A DNA stretch of 5,188 bases from Rhodospirillum sp. UBA1311 (lineage in GTDB: Bacteria; Pseudomonadota; Alphaproteobacteria; Rhodospirillales; Rhodospirillaceae), in NCBI GenBank assembly GCA_002307145.1, contig DBTR01000079.1:1215-6402 (forward strand), given 5' to 3'. Positions 1 through 5,188 of this stretch are shown here, one piece after another (the first letter of the stretch is position 1; each line of letters starts with the position of its first letter). Position numbers and translations under genes: made by a program. The notes under the pieces were generated by a model. That model was not told the origin of the DNA. It saw only the letters and a program-made list of their open reading frames with translations, and did no database searches.

Positions 1-285
1 GTTGTGGCTCTCCATCTTGAAGATCGCCGCCTGGCCGTCGCCGATGTCGATCACGCCAGCGTTCTCGCCCGGGCCGCAGATCACCCAGGGGGCGCGGGTC
101 GGCAGGGTCTTCAGCCATTTCTTCGAGGATTTGTAGGAGCAATGCTCGCTCCACATCACCGAGAAGATGCCAAGCTCGGTGAGGTTCGGCACCCGGCCGA
201 GGATCGCGAGGACGCGGTCGTACTCGGAGGGGGAGAGGCCATGCTCGGCGACGATTTTCGGCGTGATGGCGACGGTCTGGTTCAT
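1..285 (-). CDS. purL: Phosphoribosylformylglycinamidine synthase, large subunit (5' part only)
   Basis: PurL is the ATP-dependent synthetase subunit that converts FGAR to FGAM in cytosolic de novo purine synthesis, using ammonia supplied by PurQ in a complex with PurS. Only the first 95 codons are present; the frame is still open at base 1. Visible family hallmarks are the WSEHCSYKSSK block (about residues 45-55), the GPGENAGV stretch (about 71-78) and KMESHN at the edge (90-95), the start of the SHNH nucleotide-binding motif. The ATG at 285-283 has an AAGGA ribosome site at 293-297, 7 nt upstream. It lies 22 nt after the purQ stop, so it is very likely the last or a late gene of the purC-S-Q-L operon. 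A stand-alone PurL with separate PurS and PurQ is the Bacillus/alphaproteobacterial arrangement, unlike the single fused enzyme of enterobacteria. The identification is firm. Confidence 0.97.
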   Translation of the reverse strand, partial: MNQTVAITPKIVAEHGLSPSEYDRVLAILGRVPNLTELGIFSVMWSEHCSYKSSKKWLKTLPTRAPWVICGPGENAGVIDIGDGQAAIFKMESHN

Positions 286-307
286 CGCGGGGTCCTTGAG
301 CGATAGA

Positions 308-997
308 TTAGGCGAAGGCGTTCAGCAGCGCCGTGAACATCGGAGCGCCGTCGGTGCCGCCCAGGAGCGGGTCGGCGAGACGTTCGGGGTGGGGCATCAT
401 GCCGAGCACGTTGCGGCGCGCGTTGAGGATGCCCGCGATGTTGCGCTGCGAGCCGTTGGGGTTGGCGGCCTCGGGGGTCGCGCCCGCGGCGTCGCAGTAG
501 CGGAAGGCGACGCGATCCTGGCTTTCGAGCTCGTCCAGCACCGCCGGCTCGGCGAAGTAGTTGCCGTCGTGATGCGCCACCGGAATGCGGATCACCTGGC
601 CCTTCTTGTAGGCGGAGGTGAACTCGGACGCGGTGGTCTCGACCCGCAGCAGCACGTCGCGGCAGATGAACTTGAGGTCGCGGTTGCGCATCAGCACGCC
701 CGGCAACATCCCGGCTTCGGTCAGGACCTGGAAGCCGTTGCAGATGCCCAGTACCCGCACGCCCTTGTCGGCGGCGGCCTTGACCGAGGCCATCACCGGC
801 GAGTGGGCGGCCATCGCGCCGGAGCGCAGGTAGTCGCCATAGGAGAACCCGCCCGGCACCACGATCACATCGACGTCGGGCAGGGCGGCGTCGCCGTGCC
901 AGACCATTTGGGGTTTCCGTCCGGTGATCAGCTCCAGCGCCGTGGCGGCGTCGCGATCACAGTTGGAGCCGGGGAAGACGATGACGGCGGCTTTCAC
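308..997 (-). CDS. purQ: Phosphoribosylformylglycinamidine synthase, glutaminase subunit
   Basis: PurQ is the class I glutamine amidotransferase that hydrolyses glutamine and passes ammonia to PurL for FGAM formation. The 229-residue product has normal family length. The catalytic nucleophile is Cys86 in GICNGFQ (84-90), and the His/Glu pair is His203 and Glu205 in MPHPE. The N-terminal FPGSNCDRD block (8-16) and AHHDGNY (141-147) are also PurQ-type. The start is a GTG (997-995), chosen because the MKAAVIVFPGSNCD N-terminus then matches the family and an AAGGA lies at 1008-1012, 10 nt upstream. It sits 43 nt after purS and 22 nt before purL on the same strand, so co-transcription and stoichiometric assembly of PurS-PurQ-PurL are expected. 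Nothing in the protein looks damaged. Confidence 0.98.
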   Translation of the reverse strand: MKAAVIVFPGSNCDRDAATALELITGRKPQMVWHGDAALPDVDVIVVPGGFSYGDYLRSGAMAAHSPVMASVKAAADKGVRVLGICNGFQVLTEAGMLPGVLMRNRDLKFICRDVLLRVETTASEFTSAYKKGQVIRIPVAHHDGNYFAEPAVLDELESQDRVAFRYCDAAGATPEAANPNGSQRNIAGILNARRNVLGMMPHPERLADPLLGGTDGAPMFTALLNAFA

Positions 998-1040
998 GGT
1001 TCAAAGGTCCTTGTCGCAGTGGCGAATTGCCGAAAATGGA

Positions 1041-1283
1041 TCAGCCTTCGAGGTCGATGGCGAAGTTCTCGATGACGGTGTTGGCGAGGAGCTTGCGGCA
1101 CATGTCCTCGACCAGGGGCTTCGCCTTCACCGGGTCGGTCTCGGCGATGTCGAGTTCGATGTACTTGCCCTGGCGAACCCCGAGGACGCCGTCGAAGCCG
1201 AGCGCGGTGAGCGCATGGCCGACCGCCTTGCCCTGGGGATCGAGGACGCCGGACTTCAAGGTGACGTGGACTTTGGCTTTCAT
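1041..1283 (-). CDS. purS: Phosphoribosylformylglycinamidine synthase subunit PurS
   Basis: PurS is a small scaffold protein that bridges PurQ and PurL in the FGAM synthase complex and helps channel ammonia. The 80-residue product starts MKAKVHVTLKSGVLDPQG, the usual PurS opening, and continues with LGFDGVLGVRQGKYIELDI (about 28-46) and a C-terminal helix ending NFAIDLEG. A second in-frame ATG six codons upstream (1301-1299) would give an 86-residue form. I prefer 1283 because the family starts at this MKA and the upstream ATG has no ribosome site. The evidence for 1283 is imperfect: a GGAG lies 12 nt away (1296-1299) and an AGGA is almost adjacent (1285-1288). The gene lies 28 nt downstream of the purC stop. 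Confidence 0.95.
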   Translation of the reverse strand: MKAKVHVTLKSGVLDPQGKAVGHALTALGFDGVLGVRQGKYIELDIAETDPVKAKPLVEDMCRKLLANTVIENFAIDLEG

Positions 1284-1311
1284 TTCCTGCTCAGACTCCA
1301 TTGGCCGGGCG

Positions 1312-2079
1312 TTATTGGACCGTTTCCGGTCCTTGCAGATCGTAGGGCGCGCTCTCCGGGATGATGCCGAGGCGCTTCGCGACTTCCTGGTAGGCGCGCT
1401 CGGGCGTGCCGATGTCGAGGCGGAAGCGGTCCTTGTCCAGGCGCTCGCCGGTGGCGGTGTCCCAAAGGCGGCAGTTGTCCGGAGAAATCTCGTCGGCGAC
1501 GATGATCTGGATGTCGCCGTTGTCGTGGTAGAGGCGGCCGAATTCGAGCTTGAAGTCGATCAGGCGGATGCCGATGCCGAGGAACAGGCCGGAGAGGAAG
1601 TCGTTGATCCTGAGGGCCATCGCCATCATTTCGTCGACGTCCTGGACTGTCGCCCAGCCGAACGCGGTGATGTGCTCTTCGGAAACCAGCGGGTTTTCGA
1701 GCTCGTCCTTCTTATAGAAGTACTCGACCACCGAGCGCGGCAGCGGCGTGCCGTCGCTCATCCCGAAACGCTGCGCCAGCGATCCGGCGGCGGCGTTGCG
1801 GATCACCATCTTGAGCGGGATGATCTCGACTTCGCGCACCAGCTGCTCGCGCATGTTGAGGCGACGGATGAAGTGGGTGGGAACGCCGATCTCCTCCAGG
1901 CGCAGCATCAGGAACTCGGAGATCCGGTTGTTGAGCACGCCCTTGCCGGTGATCGTGCCGCGCTTCTTATTGTGGAAGGCGGTGGCGTCGTCCTTGAAGT
2001 ATTGCACGAGAGTGCCGGGTTCCGGTCCCTCGAACAGGATCTTCGCCTTGCCTTCGTAGAGTTTTTTCGGTCGTGCCAT
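1312..2079 (-). CDS. purC: Phosphoribosylaminoimidazole-succinocarboxamide synthase (SAICAR synthetase)
   Basis: PurC joins CAIR and aspartate with ATP to form SAICAR in the cytosolic purine pathway. The 255-residue product has normal bacterial length. Hallmarks are LYEGKAK near the N-terminus (7-13) in the ATP-binding region, the first family signature around residues 87-100 (IPLKMVIRNAAAGS), the second around 173-181 (LIDFKLEFG), and ADEISPDNCRLWD (195-207). I chose the ATG at 2079-2077 because MARPKKLYEGK is the standard alphaproteobacterial N-terminus. The frame stays open a further 115 codons upstream, but that stretch has no family similarity and runs through the divergent promoter region. 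The ribosome site is weak (GAGAG about 10 nt upstream). purC is first in the operon and faces away from the zeta-like gene. The last ~15 residues, past LGI, look like a variable tail. Confidence 0.98.
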   Translation of the reverse strand: MARPKKLYEGKAKILFEGPEPGTLVQYFKDDATAFHNKKRGTITGKGVLNNRISEFLMLRLEEIGVPTHFIRRLNMREQLVREVEIIPLKMVIRNAAAGSLAQRFGMSDGTPLPRSVVEYFYKKDELENPLVSEEHITAFGWATVQDVDEMMAMALRINDFLSGLFLGIGIRLIDFKLEFGRLYHDNGDIQIIVADEISPDNCRLWDTATGERLDKDRFRLDIGTPERAYQEVAKRLGIIPESAPYDLQGPETVQ

Positions 2080-2124
2080 GCTGTGTTTGTGCTCTCGCCG
2101 CACGGGCCGGTCGTGACGCCGGAA

Positions 2125-2141
2125 ACCGGCGCGCCGCCGGT
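2125..2141 (-). promoter_or_regulatory. Possible hairpin in the purC leader, proximal
   Basis: The arms ACCGGC and GCCGGT are perfect 6-bp complements around a 5-nt GC-rich loop. If the promoter at 2204-2232 is used, this hairpin lies in the purC 5' leader, about 45 nt before the start codon. No U-run follows it in the minus-strand transcript, so it is not an intrinsic terminator. In DNA this GC-rich, a 6-bp stem can arise by chance, so a role is only inferred. Confidence 0.3.
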
Positions 2142-2165
2142 CGCGGCAACGGAAATGAAAGACCC

Positions 2166-2189
2166 GCGCTCCGGGCTGATCCCGGGCGC
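2166..2189 (-). promoter_or_regulatory. Possible bulged hairpin at the 5' end of the purC leader
   Basis: CCGGG (2171-2175) and CCCGG (2181-2185) pair around a 5-nt loop. Four further base pairs form outside a single bulged base at 2170, giving a nine-pair stem. It would sit within about 10-30 nt of the predicted purC transcript start. It could stabilise the mRNA end or belong to an unrecognised leader element. No terminator U-tract follows. The structure is read by eye and has not been tested by folding. Confidence 0.35.
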
Positions 2190-2203
2190 TTACGATTGGC
2201 TTT

Positions 2204-2232
2204 CGTATAGCAGCGTTGGGGGGCGAGAACAA
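2204..2232 (-). promoter_or_regulatory. Candidate sigma-70 type promoter for the purCSQL operon
   Basis: On the minus strand a TTGTTC box (2232-2227) and a TATACG box (2209-2204) are separated by exactly 17 bp. They match the -35 and -10 consensus at 3 and 4 of 6 positions. Transcription would begin near 2197 and give a purC leader of roughly 118 nt. This is the best-spaced pair I found upstream of purC. It is inferred from consensus only; alphaproteobacterial promoters tolerate weak -10 boxes, so others cannot be excluded. Confidence 0.4.
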
Positions 2233-2324
2233 CGTTTCTCGGGGATCGCGTTTCGCCGCAAGGCATAGCCGGGCGGGCGGCACGATGCGGCGGGGCGCGG
2301 AAACGTCCCGGATTCGGAGACGTA

Positions 2325-2347
2325 TTGCGAATGAGGAGCATTCGAAA
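2325..2347. promoter_or_regulatory. Imperfect 23-bp inverted repeat, operator-like
   Basis: The arms TTGCGAATG (2325-2333) and CATTCGAAA (2339-2347) are complementary at 8 of 9 positions around a 5-nt AGGAG spacer. The dyad lies about 20 bp upstream of the candidate -35 box for the zeta-like gene and roughly 95 bp upstream of the candidate purC -35 box. That position suits a site for a dimeric regulator controlling one or both directions. I cannot name the regulator; it does not match the E. coli PurR operator as I recall it. Confidence 0.35.
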
Positions 2348-2365
2348 GTTTTTTTGTCCGAGTCC

Positions 2366-2393
2366 TTGTGGAACGGCCCGGGGGTCATACATC
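2366..2393 (+). promoter_or_regulatory. Weak candidate promoter for the zeta-like gene
   Basis: TTGTGG (2366-2371) and TACATC (2388-2393) are separated by 16 bp, each a partial match to sigma-70 boxes. A T7 tract at 2349-2355 lies just upstream, where it could act as an AT-rich upstream element. Transcription would start near 2400, giving a leader of about 50 nt. The -10 match is poor (3 of 6), so this is a tentative call. Confidence 0.25.
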
Positions 2394-2447
2394 CTAAGTA
2401 ATACCGAAACAAAAAAATCACCAACCCCCCTGCCCTGGAGGCTCCTG

Positions 2448-2975
2448 ATGATCCACTTCCTCGCCCTTGTCGAACGCGGCCGCGAAGCCCGGTTCGCCAT
2501 GCAGCAAGAACTCGTCTACAAGGTTTACGCCCACCGCAACCAGATGTTCGCCGAGTGGGCGGCCGGTTTGATGGGCTACGACGATGCGACCGCCGAAAGC
2601 TACGTGGGTGCCGTCCTCGATCATGTCTTCGGCGATACCGACGCTCTCCGCCTGCTTGCCCGCATCGGCGACGACCTCGCCCAGGCCGGCGTGCGCCAAT
2701 CGGAAGGACGCCTACTCGACAAGCTCTACGAGCTTGAGGGCCGCTCCTGCGCCGACGTGATGGAGCAGATCACCGGCAAGTCCAACGTGGTGCCGCTTCG
2801 CCGCGCCAAGATCGAGGCCCAGCCGGTGCCGGATGCGCATGCGCAGGCCTCGCTCGCCACCATCGACCTCGCGGTCAAGCGTGCCAAGGCCGAACTCATC
2901 GAGACGCCGCAGTTGCAGTTCCGCGACATGTTCCTGTCGATGATCCGCCCAATGCAGCAGGACGCCGCCGAGTAG
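2448..2975 (+). CDS. DUF1476 / F1-ATPase inhibitor zeta-like protein with a C-terminal extension
   Basis: Residues about 10-108 read as a divergent DUF1476 domain. Its best-known member, the zeta subunit of Paracoccus-type F1Fo-ATP synthase, blocks ATP hydrolysis by binding F1. Matching landmarks are EARFAMQQEL (13-22), AHRNQMFAEWAAGLMG (28-43; usually ARRNKLLGLWAAE..G), AESYVGAVL (49-57) and DDLAQAGV (75-82). The family is normally about 105 residues; this product has 175, and residues ~109-175 form an extra tail I do not recognise. The tail has a basic patch (PLRRAK, 116-121) and a probable helix (about 137-151). The N-terminus (MIHFLALVERG) is hydrophobic and lacks the usual acidic FDDRE-like start, so inhibitory function is uncertain. 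The ATG at 2448 is fixed by a strong GGAGG at 2437-2441, 6 nt upstream. It is divergent from purC and closed by a terminator. The domain call is fairly sure, the function less so. Confidence 0.8.
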   Translation: MIHFLALVERGREARFAMQQELVYKVYAHRNQMFAEWAAGLMGYDDATAESYVGAVLDHVFGDTDALRLLARIGDDLAQAGVRQSEGRLLDKLYELEGRSCADVMEQITGKSNVVPLRRAKIEAQPVPDAHAQASLATIDLAVKRAKAELIETPQLQFRDMFLSMIRPMQQDAAE

Positions 2976-3009
2976 GCCGGTTCCGCAGTCTTCCGAGGTC
3001 CACGCCAAG

Positions 3010-3041
3010 CCCCGCATCCCGTTGCGGGGTTTCGCGTTTTT
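3010..3041 (+). terminator. Intrinsic terminator after the zeta-like gene
   Basis: CCCCGCA (3010-3016) pairs perfectly with TGCGGGG (3023-3029) around a 6-nt loop. TTT follows directly and a T5 run follows four bases later (3037-3041). It lies 34 nt past the zeta-like stop codon. It separates this gene from the downstream lipoprotein gene, implying the latter has its own promoter or depends on read-through. The interrupted T-tract makes it a moderate rather than strong terminator. Confidence 0.75.
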
Positions 3042-3055
3042 GGGCCATGCCGAAG

Positions 3056-3084
3056 TTGCCGCCTGCGCGGGACTCGGGCATTCT
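3056..3084 (+). promoter_or_regulatory. Weak candidate promoter for the lipoprotein protease gene
   Basis: TTGCCG (3056-3061) and CATTCT (3079-3084) are 17 bp apart, with 4 and 3 of 6 consensus matches. They fall in the 93-nt gap between the preceding terminator and the start codon, where a promoter is needed if that terminator works. Transcription would start near 3091. It is suggested by position and spacing only. Confidence 0.25.
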
Positions 3085-3134
3085 TCCCGTCATGGGCGCG
3101 CTCTCCCCGGGTGCGCTCCCAAGGGGGGAAAGCG

Positions 3135-4481
3135 ATGGATTGGCTCAAGCGCGCGGTCTGCGCGATGGCGATGCTGGCCGGGCTCTCGGCCTGCACCACG
3201 CCGATGGAATATCCCAAGGTCGCGCAGCGCGCGCCGCTCGACGTCGGTCGCGATACTGCCGATTTCATGTTTGCCGGCGGTTCCTCGAAGATCCCGCTCG
3301 GCACCGAGGTCGGCACCTTCCCCAATATCGGCAGCGACGTGCGCGAACTCGGTTGCGGCCGGGCGGGCGAGGGCGCGATCGAGTGGGAACGGCGGATGGC
3401 CGCGACCTGGAACGGCGAACTCGGCGAGGTCTTCTACGACACAATGAAATCGGCGGGATACAACGTCGTCGGCGACCCGCAGCGGCTCTTCGAACACGGC
3501 GAAGACCGCCACGCGCGCTATGCGATCGGCGCGCGCCTCGTCGACCTCAAGGGCAACTTCTGCCAGGAGGTCAACGTCTGGCGGCAGATCGCGACCCGGC
3601 GGATCAAGGGCGAGTTCTACGCCAAGGTCGAATGGGAGGTTTACGACGTTTCGGCACGGCGGCTCGCCAAAACCTTCGTCTCCGAAGGTTTCGGCCGCCA
3701 GACCACTCCGGCCTACGAAGGTGCGCAACAGGCGCTGCAGTACGCCTTCGGTTCGGCCGCGGCCAATCTCGGCGCCGATCCGGAGTTCCTCGCGTTTCTG
3801 AGCGCCGATTCGCCCGCCGTGACCGAGGCGCGGGCGAGCAAGGCCAAGGACACCGACGCCGAATTCGCGCTGTTCGGACCCAAGCCCTCGGCCAAGTCGA
3901 TGCACGACGCCATCGACGTGGTTCTCGACGGCGTGGTCACGGTGCGGCAGAGCACCGGCCACGGCAGCGGCTTCTTCATTTCCCGCGATGGCTACGGCGT
4001 CACCAATGCGCACGTCGTCGGCGAGGCCGAGACGGTGACGCTGCGCCTGCGCTCGGGTATCGAGATCGAGGCCAAGGTCCTGCGTCGCGACAAGAGCCGT
4101 GACGTCGCGCTGTTCAAGGCGCCGATCCAGGTGCTGCGCCCGCTCGCGGTCACGCCGGAAGCGAGGGTGGCGCGGCTCGACGAAGTCTACGCCGTCGGCA
4201 CGCCGCTCGACCTCGGCCTCGAATCCACCGTCACGCGGGGCGTGGTGAGCGCGCTGCGCAAGGTGGAGGAGCGGGGACGCTGGTTCGACTACATCCAGGC
4301 CGACGTGGCGATTTCGCCCGGCAACAGCGGCGGGCCGCTGATCGACGCCAAGGCCAACGTCATCGGCCTGACCGTTTCGGCCTATCTGTTCAACGGCGGC
4401 ACGACCGGGCTCAACAACTTCATCCCGATCGGCGACGGTCTCAAGGCGCTCCACGTCACGGTGACGCCGGAGGCGCGCTGA
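3135..4481 (+). CDS. Lipoprotein with a C-terminal HtrA-like (S1C) serine protease domain, no PDZ
   Basis: The 448-residue product begins with a lipoprotein signal peptide: K/R near the N-terminus, a hydrophobic stretch (8-17) and the lipobox LSAC with lipidated Cys20. Residue +2 is Thr, so Lol sorting to the outer membrane is likely. Residues ~21-250 form a domain I do not recognise, with alternating strand- and helix-like segments, for example VEWEVYD (165-171) and AQQALQYAFGSAAANLGAD (197-215). Residues ~256-445 are a trypsin-like protease domain. His293 in TNAHVV, Asp323 in SRDVALFK and Ser398 in GNSGGPL form the triad; their spacings of 30 and 75 equal those of E. coli DegP (105/135/210). 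No PDZ domain follows. The ATG at 3135 is chosen for AAGGGGGG (3121-3128) 6 nt upstream and because it gives a proper signal peptide; an upstream GTG at 3111 would add 8 residues. Likely a periplasmic, membrane-anchored protease; its substrate is unknown. Confidence 0.88.
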   Translation: MDWLKRAVCAMAMLAGLSACTTPMEYPKVAQRAPLDVGRDTADFMFAGGSSKIPLGTEVGTFPNIGSDVRELGCGRAGEGAIEWERRMAATWNGELGEVFYDTMKSAGYNVVGDPQRLFEHGEDRHARYAIGARLVDLKGNFCQEVNVWRQIATRRIKGEFYAKVEWEVYDVSARRLAKTFVSEGFGRQTTPAYEGAQQALQYAFGSAAANLGADPEFLAFLSADSPAVTEARASKAKDTDAEFALFGPKPSAKSMHDAIDVVLDGVVTVRQSTGHGSGFFISRDGYGVTNAHVVGEAETVTLRLRSGIEIEAKVLRRDKSRDVALFKAPIQVLRPLAVTPEARVARLDEVYAVGTPLDLGLESTVTRGVVSALRKVEERGRWFDYIQADVAISPGNSGGPLIDAKANVIGLTVSAYLFNGGTTGLNNFIPIGDGLKALHVTVTPEAR

Positions 4482-4485
4482 ACAA

Positions 4486-4513
4486 AAAAAGCGGGGCATA
4501 TGCCCCGCTTTTT
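4486..4513. terminator. Bidirectional intrinsic terminator, perfect 28-bp palindrome
   Basis: A perfect self-complementary 18-bp core, GCGGGGCATATGCCCCGC (4491-4508), is flanked by A-tracts on the left and T5 on the right, making the whole 28 bp palindromic. In each direction it gives a GC-rich stem followed by a U-run. It begins 5 nt past the lipoprotein stop and ends 17 nt past the purB stop, so it serves both converging transcripts. Confidence 0.93.
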
Positions 4514-4530
4514 CGTTTCCGTGCCGCGCG

Positions 4531-5188
<658 letters not shown>

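Larger units (their letters stand above)
2080..2447. other. Divergent intergenic region between purC and the zeta-like gene
   Basis: This 368-nt stretch separates two genes transcribed away from each other and should hold both promoters. It contains a candidate purC promoter (2204-2232), two possible hairpins in the purC leader (2125-2141 and 2166-2189), a 23-bp operator-like dyad (2325-2347), and a weak candidate promoter for the plus-strand gene (2366-2393). Two 7-base tracts, T at 2349-2355 and A at 2411-2417, stand out in otherwise GC-rich DNA. Open frames cross it on both strands, as is common at this base composition, but none resembles a protein I know or has a convincing ribosome site. 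I found no riboswitch architecture that I could name. Confidence 0.7.

Noticed and set aside
2080..2200. Purine riboswitch upstream of purC
   Set aside because: I do not see the conserved three-way junction and loop sequences of the purine riboswitch, nor a terminator with a U-run; the hairpins present are simple GC-rich stems.
1027..2268. A 413-codon plus-strand open frame opposite purS and purC
   Set aside because: The opposite strand encodes clear PurS and PurC with family signatures; this frame is rich in D, E, V and A with no domain and no ribosome site.
2080..2424. Upstream in-frame extension of purC by 115 codons
   Set aside because: PurC homologues start at MARPKK; the extension has no similarity, is arginine- and proline-rich, and runs across the divergent promoter region.
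2325..2447. Upstream in-frame extension of the zeta-like gene by 41 codons
   Set aside because: The GGAGG at 2437-2441 is placed correctly for the ATG at 2448, the DUF1476 similarity starts shortly after it, and the upstream part overlaps the inverted repeat and candidate promoter.
3010..3029. The GCGGGG/CCCCGC inverted repeats at 3010-3029 and 4491-4508 as copies of a dispersed repeat family
   Set aside because: The two sites share only the GC stem type, have different loops, and each sits directly after a gene with a T-tract, so they are explained as terminators.
3090..4499. A 469-codon minus-strand open frame opposite the lipoprotein protease gene
   Set aside because: It is a GC-rich antisense shadow. 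The plus strand here has a signal peptide, ribosome site and full protease triad, while the minus-strand translation has low-complexity, R/D/V-rich composition and no recognisable motif.

Overview
The window looks like a chromosomal purine-biosynthesis locus from a high-GC alphaproteobacterium, probably of the Rhodospirillales type. The evidence is the style of the PurC, PurQ and PurL proteins, the purC-purS-purQ-purL gene order, and a DUF1476 (F1-ATPase inhibitor zeta-like) gene beside purC; DUF1476 is essentially an alphaproteobacterial family. The order-level assignment is an impression from protein style, not a measured phylogeny. There are no RNA genes, mobile elements or CRISPR arrays.

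Layout. From 2079 down to 1 on the minus strand lies a compact operon, purC-purS-purQ-purL, with gaps of only 22 to 43 nt; purL runs off the left edge after 95 codons. A 368-nt divergent region (2080-2447) separates purC from a plus-strand gene for a DUF1476 protein of 175 residues. That protein is much longer than the usual ~105 because it carries a C-terminal extension of about 65 residues. A hairpin terminator (3010-3041) follows it. Next, on the plus strand (3135-4481), is a predicted lipoprotein of 448 residues: a lipobox, an N-terminal domain I do not recognise, and a C-terminal HtrA-like serine protease domain with the full His-Asp-Ser triad but no PDZ domain. It converges on purB (minus strand, C-terminal half only, entering from the right edge). 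A perfect 28-bp palindrome with A and T flanks lies between them and can terminate both transcripts.

How the genes fit together. PurC, PurS/PurQ/PurL and PurB catalyse steps of de novo IMP synthesis: FGAR amidation by the PurSQL complex, SAICAR synthesis by PurC, and the two fumarate-releasing lyase steps by PurB. The zeta-like protein and the lipoprotein protease are not purine enzymes; they sit between purB and purC and are transcribed away from purC. The least ordinary items are the extended zeta-like protein, the PDZ-less lipoprotein protease with its unassigned N-terminal half, and the structured, operator-like divergent intergenic region. I see no strong sign of an entirely new multi-gene system.
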